This document shows, piece after piece, positions 57,586 through 64,000 of a stretch of DNA of 64,000 nt (its first letter is position 1; every line of letters starts with the position of its first letter). The position numbers were made by a program, and so were the translations under genes. The stretch is from Curtobacterium sp. ZW137 (GTDB lineage Bacteria > Actinomycetota > Actinomycetes > Actinomycetales > Microbacteriaceae): NCBI RefSeq assembly GCF_003762905.1, contig NZ_RJKS01000003.1:372001-436000 (forward strand), in the 5' to 3' direction. The notes below the pieces were generated by a model. The model was not told the DNA's origin. It did no database searches and was given only the letters and a program-made list of their open reading frames with translations.

Positions 57586-57822
57586 GTGACCGACCCGCAC
57601 CCGCACGACGAGCTCGCCGACCAGGTCGCAGCGACCCGCGCGCAGCTCTTCGACACCCTCGACGCGATCGAGGACAAGCTCAACGTCCCGAAGCAGATCG
57701 GCATCGCCGCGTCGAAGGTGAAGCGGGGCGTCGTCGAGAAGCGTCCCCCGTACCTGGCCGGGCTCGCAGCGGGCGTGGCGGTGGTCGGGGGTATCGTCGT
57801 GACGGTGCTCCGACGGCGGTAG
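57586..57822 (+). CDS. DUF3618 domain protein
   Basis: 78 residues: ADQVAATRAQLFDTLDAIEDKLNVPKQI (the DUF3618 helix), then VVEKRPPYLAGLAAGVAVVGGIVVTVLRRR with one transmembrane segment. GTG start with GGAGGACC. Third gene of the small-membrane-protein trio placed between hemG and hemQ. Confidence 0.86.
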   Translation: MTDPHPHDELADQVAATRAQLFDTLDAIEDKLNVPKQIGIAASKVKRGVVEKRPPYLAGLAAGVAVVGGIVVTVLRRR

Positions 57823-57882
57823 ATCCGATCGGGGGTCCACTGCGGTCCAGGGGCGCGACCGTTCCTTGCAACCGATAGGACA

Positions 57883-58650
57883 ATGGACCACATGAGTTCC
57901 ACCGTGCCCGCTCCGCACAACGGCTCCGGGCCGCACGACAGCGCTTCCCCCCACGAGACCTCCCCGGACTCCGGTGTCGACCCGAACCTCCTCACGGCGT
58001 ACGCGCTGTGGGCGGTGTTCCGTCGGCCCCTCGGCCCGATCCACCGACCCGGTGACGACGCCGTCACGGAACTCGACGCGGTGATCGCGTCGGCCGCGGA
58101 GCGCGGTGTCACCATCCGTGGCTTCTACGACGTGTCCGGTTTCCGCGCGGACGCCGACGTCATGATCTGGCTGCACGGTGACGACGCGCAGGCGATCCAG
58201 GCGGTGCTGCGGGAGATCCGCCGGACCGGCCTGTTCCAGGACGCCGAACCGGTGTGGCACGCGATGGCGATGCACCGCGAAGCCGAGTTCAACAAGCGCC
58301 ACACGCCCGCGTTCCTCCGCGGCAAGGACCCCGAGGCCTGGATCACGGTGTACCCGTTCGTCCGGTCCTACGAGTGGTACCTCCTGCCGGAGGAGGAGCG
58401 CTCGAAGATGCTCCGCGACCACGGCATCCAGGGCGCGAAGTACCGCCGCGTGCTGACGAACACCATCGCGTCCTTCGCGCTCGGCGACTACGAGTGGATC
58501 CTGCCGCTCGAGAGCCCGGACCTGGTGGACCTCGTCGACCTGATGCGGGACCTCCGCTACACCGAGGCGCGCATGCACGTGCGCGAAGAGGTGCCCTTCT
58601 TCACGGGTCGTCGGGTGACGACCGCCGAACTCCCGGAGGTGCTGTCGTGA
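57883..58650 (+). CDS. hemQ: Coproheme decarboxylase (ChdC/HemQ)
   Basis: 255 residues, chlorite-dismutase fold. The N-terminal ~30 residues are disordered and Ser/His/Pro-rich. The core has LTAYALWAVFRR, YDVSGFRADADVMIWLHG, the catalytic-Tyr region TVYPFVRSYEWYLLPEEERSKMLRDHG (including the proximal His) and SFALGDYEWILPLES. It decarboxylates coproheme to heme b with peroxide. TAGGAC ends just before the first ATG; if transcription starts 6-8 nt later, ATG 57892 (MSSTVP) would be the true start. GTGA overlap with hemH. Confidence 0.94.
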   Translation: MDHMSSTVPAPHNGSGPHDSASPHETSPDSGVDPNLLTAYALWAVFRRPLGPIHRPGDDAVTELDAVIASAAERGVTIRGFYDVSGFRADADVMIWLHGDDAQAIQAVLREIRRTGLFQDAEPVWHAMAMHREAEFNKRHTPAFLRGKDPEAWITVYPFVRSYEWYLLPEEERSKMLRDHGIQGAKYRRVLTNTIASFALGDYEWILPLESPDLVDLVDLMRDLRYTEARMHVREEVPFFTGRRVTTAELPEVLS

Positions 58651-59882
58651 CCGACACCAGCAACATCACGAACGGTCAGCTCGTCATCGGAGCGACCCCG
58701 GCCGCGGCCACGGGTCCCGAGCACGTCGAGACGCCGGTCGCGTACGACGCGATCCTGCTCGCCGGCTTCGGCGGCCCCGAGGGCCAGGACGACGTCATCC
58801 CGTTCCTCCGCAACGTCACGCGCGGCCGGGGGATCCCGGACGAGCGGCTCGAAGAGGTGGCACACCACTACCGGCACTTCGGTGGTGTCAGCCCCATCAA
58901 CGACCAGAACCGTGCGCTGAAGGCCGCGCTCGAGACCGAGCTCCGCGCGCGCGGACTCGACCTCCCCGTGCTCTGGGGCAACCGGAACTGGGACCCGTAC
59001 CTCGAGGACGTCGTGAAGGAAGCCGGTGAGCGGGGCTACGGCAACCTCATCGCGATCGCGACGAGCGCGTACTCGTCGTTCTCCAGCTGCCGCCAGTACC
59101 GCGAGGACTTCGCCCGCGTGCTCGACTCCACCGGGCTCATCGACACGGTGAAGATCGACAAGGTCCGGCAGTTCTTCGACCACCCGGGCTTCGTCCGGCC
59201 GTTCGTGGACGGTGTCCGTGACGGACTCGCGAAGGCCATCGCCGAGAACCAGGACCTCGACGTGGCGACCGAGGTCACGGTGCTGTTCTCCACGCACTCG
59301 ATCCCCTCGTCCGACGCCGCAAAGTCCGGCCCGGACTTCCGTGGGTTCGGCCCCGACGGCGCGTACGCCGCGCAGCACGAGGCTGTCGCGCAGGTCGTCC
59401 TCGACCAGGCGTGGGCGGAGCTGCTCGAGCAGCCGGAGCACGCGGGCCTGCAGGGCACGTCGAAGCCCGCGTGGAAGCTCGTCTACCAGTCGCGTTCCGG
59501 CCCGCCGAGCATGCCGTGGCTCGAGCCCGACATTAACGACTACATGAACGAGGAGCTCAAGGGCGGCCCGACCCGCGCCGTGCTCATCGTCCCGCTCGGC
59601 TTCGTGAGCGACCACATGGAGGTCATGTGGGACCTCGACGAAGAAGCCACGGAGACCGCCCAGGAGCTCGGCTTCTGGTCGATCCGCACGCAGACGCCCG
59701 GCGTCGACCCGGCGTACGTCGCCGGCCTCGTCGACCTGGTGCTCGAGCGCGTCAACGGAACGCCCACCGCGGAGCGTCCGCACGAGACGGACCTCGGCCC
59801 CTGGTACGACGTCTGCCGTCCGGGCTGCTGCGAGAACGAGCGCGCCGGGTTCAAGCCCGCCGCGGCCGGTCTGGCGCCGTGA
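58647..59882 (+). CDS. hemH: Coproporphyrin III ferrochelatase (CpfC)
   Basis: 411 residues. YDAILLAGFGGPEGQDDVIPFLRNVTRGRGIP is the N-terminal signature; the iron-insertion region contains VLFSTHSIPSSD (His) and Glu-rich MEVMWDLDEEA. The C-terminal CRPGCCEN cluster, with another Cys upstream (SSCRQY), is the [2Fe-2S] ligand set of actinobacterial ferrochelatases. With CgoX and HemQ it inserts iron into coproporphyrin III. Overlaps hemQ and hemC by GTGA at both ends. Confidence 0.95.
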   Translation: MTDTSNITNGQLVIGATPAAATGPEHVETPVAYDAILLAGFGGPEGQDDVIPFLRNVTRGRGIPDERLEEVAHHYRHFGGVSPINDQNRALKAALETELRARGLDLPVLWGNRNWDPYLEDVVKEAGERGYGNLIAIATSAYSSFSSCRQYREDFARVLDSTGLIDTVKIDKVRQFFDHPGFVRPFVDGVRDGLAKAIAENQDLDVATEVTVLFSTHSIPSSDAAKSGPDFRGFGPDGAYAAQHEAVAQVVLDQAWAELLEQPEHAGLQGTSKPAWKLVYQSRSGPPSMPWLEPDINDYMNEELKGGPTRAVLIVPLGFVSDHMEVMWDLDEEATETAQELGFWSIRTQTPGVDPAYVAGLVDLVLERVNGTPTAERPHETDLGPWYDVCRPGCCENERAGFKPAAAGLAP

Positions 59883-60853
59883 GCGCCGCTGCCGTGACCG
59901 ACACCACGACACCCATCCGCCTGGGCACGCGCGCCAGCCGGCTGGCGGTCGCGCAGTCCCAGGACGTCGCCGACCGGATCGCGAAGGCGTCCGGCCGGCC
60001 GGTCGAGCTGGTCACCGTGACGAGCGAGGGCGACACGAACCGTGCCTCCCTGGCGTCGCTCGGCGGCACGGGCGTCTTCGCGTCCGCGCTGCGCGAGGCC
60101 CTCGTCGCGGGTGAGGTCGACGTGCTCGTGCACTCGCTGAAGGACCTGCCGACCGCGCCGTACCCCGGCTTGACGATCGCCGCGGTGCCGAAGCGCGCCG
60201 ACGCCCGCGACGTCCTCGTCGCCCGGAACGCCGGCACGATCGAGACCCTCCCCGAGGGCGCGAAGGTCGGCACCGGTTCCCCCCGCCGTGTCGCGCAGCT
60301 CAAGGCGAAGCGTCCGGATCTCGACGTCGTGGACATCCGCGGCAACATCGACACCCGGCTCGGCCGCGTCGAGGACGACCTCGACGCCGTGGTGCTCGCG
60401 GCCGCCGGTCTCGGGCGGATCGAACGCCTCGACGCCGCGACCGAGCTCCTCGACCTCGGCTTCTGGCCGAGCGCTCCGGGGCAGGGTGCGCTCGCGATCG
60501 AGATCCGATCGGACGAGCACGACCGCACCCTCCTCGCCGCCCTGAAGAAGATCGACCACGCCGCGACCCGTCTCACGGTGACGTCGGAGCGCGAGGTCCT
60601 GGCGAAGCTCGAAGCCGGGTGCTCAGCGCCCATCGGTGCGACGGCCATCGTCGACGCCGACATGCTCCTCGTCTCCGCCACGGTCTACCGCCCGGACGGC
60701 TCCGAGTACCGCACCGCGTCGCACGCCGCGGTCCTCGACGGCTCCGCGCAGGACCGCCTCGCCGAGGCACTCGAGGTCGGTGGCCGCGTCGCCGCGGAAC
60801 TGCTCGAGAACGGCGCGGGCGACCTCGCCGACCTCGCGGACTCCGTGAAGTAG
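59879..60853 (+). CDS. hemC: Hydroxymethylbilane synthase (porphobilinogen deaminase)
   Basis: 324 residues. IRLGTRASRLAVAQSQDVADRI, VDVLVHSLKDLPTA, VGTGSPRRVAQL and DIRGNIDTRLGR are the standard motifs. The dipyrromethane-binding Cys248 is in LEAGCSAPIG. GTG 59879 overlaps the hemH stop; a second GTG at 59894 is the alternative. The stop TAG at 60851-60853 is followed by hemD in the -1 frame. Confidence 0.95.
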   Translation: MSAAAVTDTTTPIRLGTRASRLAVAQSQDVADRIAKASGRPVELVTVTSEGDTNRASLASLGGTGVFASALREALVAGEVDVLVHSLKDLPTAPYPGLTIAAVPKRADARDVLVARNAGTIETLPEGAKVGTGSPRRVAQLKAKRPDLDVVDIRGNIDTRLGRVEDDLDAVVLAAAGLGRIERLDAATELLDLGFWPSAPGQGALAIEIRSDEHDRTLLAALKKIDHAATRLTVTSEREVLAKLEAGCSAPIGATAIVDADMLLVSATVYRPDGSEYRTASHAAVLDGSAQDRLAEALEVGGRVAAELLENGAGDLADLADSVK

Positions 60854-60858
60854 GCCCC

Positions 60859-61668
60859 GTCACGGACACGCACCGGCCCGTCGTCGTCATCCCCCGCGGT
60901 GGCGACTGGGGGGAGCGTGTCGCCGCGGCCGCACGGGAACGCGGACTGGAGCCGAGGATCGTGCCGCTGATCGCGACGCAGCCCCCGGCCAATCCGGTCC
61001 CGCTCGACCGTGCGGTCGCGCGGTTGGTCGCCGCCACCCCGGACGGGAGGCCCCGCTCGCGTCCCGACGTCGGCGCAGCCGGGCGCACGGCCGGGTACAC
61101 GTGGTTGGTGGTGACGAGTGCGACCGCCGTCACGGTGGTCGCCGGACGCGTGGCGAGCCTCCCGTCCGCTCTTCGGGTCGCTGTGGTCGGTGAGCCGACC
61201 GCACGTGCCGCGCGTGCTGCGGGCTGGGCTGTCGACCTGGTCCCCGACCAGGCGTCGGCGGCAGCGCTCGTCGACGCCATGCCGGACACCGACGGCACCG
61301 TCCTGTTCCCCCGCGCGGACATCGCGGCGCCGACACTGGCGACCGGCCTCCGTGCCCGGGGCATCGACGTGGACGACGTGGTCGCGTACCGTACGGTCGG
61401 GACCGGTGACGAGCCGGTCTCCCTCGACACGGTGCCCGCCGCGGTGCTCGTGACGAGCGGCAGCGTCGCCCGGGAGATCGCCCGTCGGATGACCCCGCTC
61501 GACCCCGGCACCCTCGTGGCGTGCATCGGCCCCGGCACCGCGTCGGAGGCCCGTGCCGCGGGCCTGGACGTGCACGTCGTCGCCCCGTCCCGCTCCGCAG
61601 AGGCACTCCTCGACGCCGTCGTCGACACCCTGAACCGAACCGCCCCCGAACAGGAAGGCACCCCGTGA
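60859..61668 (+). CDS. hemD: Uroporphyrinogen-III synthase, start codon unclear
   Basis: About 269 residues. [64 protein letters not shown] and [22 protein letters not shown] are the HemD fold. The natural start by analogy ([10 protein letters not shown]) falls on GTC at 60859-60861, which is not a start codon. No ATG, GTG or TTG is in frame between 60622 and about 60960, so the gene either uses a non-standard start, carries a point change GTG-to-GTC, or is reached by -1 frameshifting from hemC. Two dispersed elements lie in frame. The stop overlaps hemB by GTGA. Confidence 0.85.
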   Translation, partial: VTDTHRPVVVIPRGGDWGERVAAAARERGLEPRIVPLIATQPPANPVPLDRAVARLVAATPDGRPRSRPDVGAAGRTAGYTWLVVTSATAVTVVAGRVASLPSALRVAVVGEPTARAARAAGWAVDLVPDQASAAALVDAMPDTDGTVLFPRADIAAPTLATGLRARGIDVDDVVAYRTVGTGDEPVSLDTVPAAVLVTSGSVAREIARRMTPLDPGTLVACIGPGTASEARAAGLDVHVVAPSRSAEALLDAVVDTLNRTAPEQEGTP

Positions 61669-62720
61669 CCGGCCGCTTCCCCCAGGTCCGCCCCCGCCGA
61701 CTCCGAGCCACCCCCGCGATGCGACGGCTGGTGGCCGAGACCCGGCTGCACCCCGCCGAGCTCGTGCTGCCGATGTTCATCCGCGAGGGTGCGACCGAGG
61801 CCGTCCCGATCTCGAGCATGCCGGGCGTCGAGCAGCACTCGCTCGACTCGTTCCGTCGCGCGCTCGTGTCCGCGGCCGAAGCGGGGGTCGGCGGCGTGAA
61901 CCTCTTCGGCGTCCCCGAGACGAAGGACGCGACCGGATCCGGCGCCACCGACCCGGACGGCATCCTCAACGTCGCGATCCGCGTCGCGAAGGAGGAGGTC
62001 GGCGACGCCCTCGTCGTGCAGTCCGACCTGTGCCTCGACGAGTTCACCGACCACGGGCACTGCGGGGTGCTCGCCGCCGACGGCTCCGTCGACAACGACG
62101 CGACGCTGCTGCGCTACCGGGACATGGCCGTCGCGCAGGCCGAGGCGGGCGCCGAGCTCGTGTGCATGAGCGGGATGATGGACGGCCAGATCGCCGCCGC
62201 CCGTGATGCGCTCGACACGGCCGGTCACTCCGGCACGGCACTGCTCGCCTACGCGGCGAAGTACGCCTCCGCGTTCTACGGCCCCTTCCGTGAAGCCGTC
62301 TCCTCCTCGCTCGTCGGGGACCGCCGGACCTACCAGATCGACGCAGCGAACGGACGCCAGGGCCTCCGCGAGGTCGCGCTCGACGTGGACGAGGGCGCGG
62401 ACATCGTGATGGTGAAGCCGGCGATGAGCTACCTCGACGTCCTCGCCGAGACCGCCGCCACGTCGCCCGTTCCGGTCTGGGCCTACCAGATCTCCGGCGA
62501 GTACGCGATGATCACCGCGGCCGCGCAGAACGGGTGGATCGACCGGGACGCCGCCGCGATGGAGTCGCTCGTCGGCATCAAGCGCGCCGGGGCCGACGCG
62601 ATCCTGACCTACTTCGCGACCGAGATCGCGCGGAAGCTCAACGACGAGGCCGGACTCCGGACCTCCGGCAGCACGGCGGGCGTCGCCGGCATCGCCTCGA
62701 CCGGGAAGGCCCCCGAATGA
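61665..62720 (+). CDS. hemB: Porphobilinogen synthase (delta-aminolevulinic acid dehydratase)
   Basis: 351 residues. Active-site lysines are Lys199 ([14 protein letters not shown]) and Lys251 ([11 protein letters not shown]). The metal region reads [16 protein letters not shown]: it keeps two of the three zinc cysteines with Asp in the middle, the mixed type often linked to Mg2+ or relaxed metal use. It condenses two 5-aminolevulinate molecules. GTGA overlap with hemD and ATGA overlap with hemL. Confidence 0.96.
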   Translation: MTGRFPQVRPRRLRATPAMRRLVAETRLHPAELVLPMFIREGATEAVPISSMPGVEQHSLDSFRRALVSAAEAGVGGVNLFGVPETKDATGSGATDPDGILNVAIRVAKEEVGDALVVQSDLCLDEFTDHGHCGVLAADGSVDNDATLLRYRDMAVAQAEAGAELVCMSGMMDGQIAAARDALDTAGHSGTALLAYAAKYASAFYGPFREAVSSSLVGDRRTYQIDAANGRQGLREVALDVDEGADIVMVKPAMSYLDVLAETAATSPVPVWAYQISGEYAMITAAAQNGWIDRDAAAMESLVGIKRAGADAILTYFATEIARKLNDEAGLRTSGSTAGVAGIASTGKAPE

Positions 62721-64000
62721 CCACCGCAGCATCGACCACGACGAACGGCCAGCTCTTCAGCCGGGCCAAGAACAGCATCCCGGGCGGCGTGAACTCGCCG
62801 GTCCGCGCCTACGGCTCGGTCGGCGGGACCCCGCGCTTCCTGGTGTCCGCGAAGGGCGCGTACGTCACCGACGCCGAGGGTCGTGAGTACGTGGACATGG
62901 TCGCGTCGTGGGGTCCCGCGATCCTCGGGCACGCGCACCCGGCGACGGTGCAGGCCGTGCAGGACGCCGCCGCCCGTGGACTGTCGTTCGGGGCGTCCAC
63001 CCCGGGCGAGACCGAGCTCGCCGAACTCGTGAAGCAGCGGGTCTCGGTCGACGGCGACGGTCCGATCGAGAAGATCCGGATGGTGTCGACCGGCACCGAG
63101 GCGACGATGACGGCGATCCGCCTGGCCCGCGGGTACACCGGCCGGGACCTCCTCGTGAAGTTCGCCGGGCACTACCACGGGCACTCCGACTCGCTCCTGG
63201 CCGAGGCCGGGTCGGGCGTCGCGACGCTGGCGATGCCGGGCAGTGCGGGCATCACGGCCGAGACCGCCGCGCAGACCCTCGTCCTGCCGTACAACGACCT
63301 CGACGCGGTCCGCCGCGCCTTCGACGAGCACTCGGAGCGCATCGCCGGCGTCATCGTCGAGGCGGCCGCGGCGAACATGGGCGTCCTGGCGCCGGACCGC
63401 GGGTTCAACCGGGCGCTCGCGCAGATCGTCCAGTCGCACGGCGCGCTGCTCATCGTGGACGAGGTCCTCACCGGGTTCCGCGTCGGGTCCGCCGGGTGGT
63501 GGGGGCTCGAGGCGTCGAAGGTCGTCCCGGACGGCGCCGGGTGGAAGCCCGACCTCATCACGTTCGGCAAGGTCATCGGCGGCGGCATGCCCCTCGCGGC
63601 ACTCGGTGGTCGGCGCGAGGTGATGGACTTCCTGGCGCCGCTCGGCCCCGTGTACCAGGCGGGCACCCTCTCCGGGAACCCGCTCGCGGTCGCTGCCGGG
63701 ATCGCCACGCTCCGCGCCGCGACGCCCGCCGTGTACGAGTCGCTCAACCGGACCGCGTCCGTGATCTCCACGGCGACGAGCGAGGCGCTGTCGGCCGAGG
63801 GCGTGGCGCACACCGTGCAGCGCGCCGGGAACCTGTTCTCGTTCGCGTTCACCGAGCGGGCCCCGAAGAACTACGACGACGTCCGCGCGCAGGACACCTG
63901 GCGGTACGCGCCGTTCTTCCACACCATGCTCGACGCCGGGGTCACGCTGCCGCCGAGCGTCTTCGAGGCGTGGTTCGTCACCGCCGCCCACGACGACCGT
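62717..64000 (+). CDS. hemL: Glutamate-1-semialdehyde 2,1-aminomutase (3' truncated by window edge)
   Basis: 428 codons are present and the frame is open to the last base; the full protein is usually 430-450 residues, so only the tail is missing. [53 protein letters not shown] and the PLP-lysine Lys285 in [14 protein letters not shown] identify it. It converts glutamate-1-semialdehyde from HemA to 5-aminolevulinate. ATG 62717 overlaps the hemB stop. Confidence 0.96.
   Translation, partial: MTTAASTTTNGQLFSRAKNSIPGGVNSPVRAYGSVGGTPRFLVSAKGAYVTDAEGREYVDMVASWGPAILGHAHPATVQAVQDAAARGLSFGASTPGETELAELVKQRVSVDGDGPIEKIRMVSTGTEATMTAIRLARGYTGRDLLVKFAGHYHGHSDSLLAEAGSGVATLAMPGSAGITAETAAQTLVLPYNDLDAVRRAFDEHSERIAGVIVEAAAANMGVLAPDRGFNRALAQIVQSHGALLIVDEVLTGFRVGSAGWWGLEASKVVPDGAGWKPDLITFGKVIGGGMPLAALGGRREVMDFLAPLGPVYQAGTLSGNPLAVAAGIATLRAATPAVYESLNRTASVISTATSEALSAEGVAHTVQRAGNLFSFAFTERAPKNYDDVRAQDTWRYAPFFHTMLDAGVTLPPSVFEAWFVTAAHDDR

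Noticed and set aside
59879..61668. Annotated HemC-HemD fusion by -1 frameshift
   Set aside because: No convincing slippery heptamer or downstream pseudoknot is visible before the hemC stop; kept only as one explanation of the missing hemD start.

Overview
The window is a chromosomal stretch of a very GC-rich (about 70-72% by eye) Gram-positive actinobacterium. The gene set points to the Microbacteriaceae, most likely Curtobacterium or a close relative. The clues are a NucS mismatch endonuclease, a coproporphyrin-dependent heme cluster (hemA/hemE/hemG/hemQ/hemH/hemC/hemD/hemB/hemL), an Asp23/AmaP-type envelope-stress cluster, frequent GTG starts, many 4-base GTGA/ATGA overlaps and many apparently leaderless promoters. 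The genus call is inference. I see no rRNA, tRNA, CRISPR array, transposase or phage module. The left edge cuts an amidotransferase gene and the right edge cuts hemL.

Left part (1-10.4 kb): the end of an N-acetylglutaminylglutamine amide (osmolyte) amidotransferase gene is overlapped by an S9 peptidase. A GntR regulator, strong terminators and a perfect 18-bp palindromic operator follow. They precede a tight six-gene catabolic operon: TIM-barrel isomerase/decarboxylase type, 3-hydroxyacyl-CoA-dehydrogenase-type oxidoreductase, SDR, ACS-type MFS permease, fused DhaK-DhaL kinase and a divergent triose-phosphate-isomerase homologue. This is the logic of a sugar-acid or tetritol pathway passing through a tetrulose phosphate.

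10.4-15.8 kb: a translationally coupled minus-strand cassette runs lipoprotein VanY-like D,D-carboxypeptidase, alanine racemase, D-Ala-D-Ala-ligase family protein, sensor kinase, NarL-type response regulator. A perfect inverted repeat lies at its promoter, and an SDR with a degenerate active site lies upstream. 15.9-22.4 kb: an amine-use island with an IclR regulator, two APC permeases and a copper amine oxidase. 22.4-31 kb: MarR and TetR regulators, a divergent sugar-catabolism locus (isomerase plus Gfo/Idh dehydrogenase against an MFS permease) around a perfect 10+10 bp operator, an MFS exporter, a carboxylesterase and a TetR regulator.

31-46 kb: mixed single genes. They are GNAT, Nudix, an unknown two-gene module of lower GC, VOC protein, kinase, NmrA-type reductase, CynX-type MFS, HAD phosphatase, nucS, MFS plus LacI, MATE, uracil/xanthine permease, M13 peptidase and a beta-lactamase-fold protein that appears inactive. 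A gene-free, highly structured segment follows (46.14-46.43 kb).

46.4-50 kb: a nine-gene envelope-stress cluster (three Asp23/Gls24-type proteins, AmaP-like and small membrane proteins, CsbD). 50-52.9 kb: an AraC regulator with a duplicated DNA-binding region, a DUF4232-type lipoprotein, an acidic 20-residue-repeat protein and a Nudix hydrolase. 52.9-64 kb: the heme cluster, hemA facing away from hemE-hemG-[YtxH, holin-like, DUF3618]-hemQ-hemH-hemC-hemD-hemB-hemL. Together these supply every step from glutamyl-tRNA to coproheme and heme.

Two window-wide patterns stand out. At least eleven genes have a TANNNT -10 hexamer 6-9 nt before the start codon, implying leaderless mRNAs. A short element, ACCCGRGCCTCCCGTCC and its complement, recurs about 16 times, inside as well as between genes. 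No stretch longer than about 290 bases lacks a gene.
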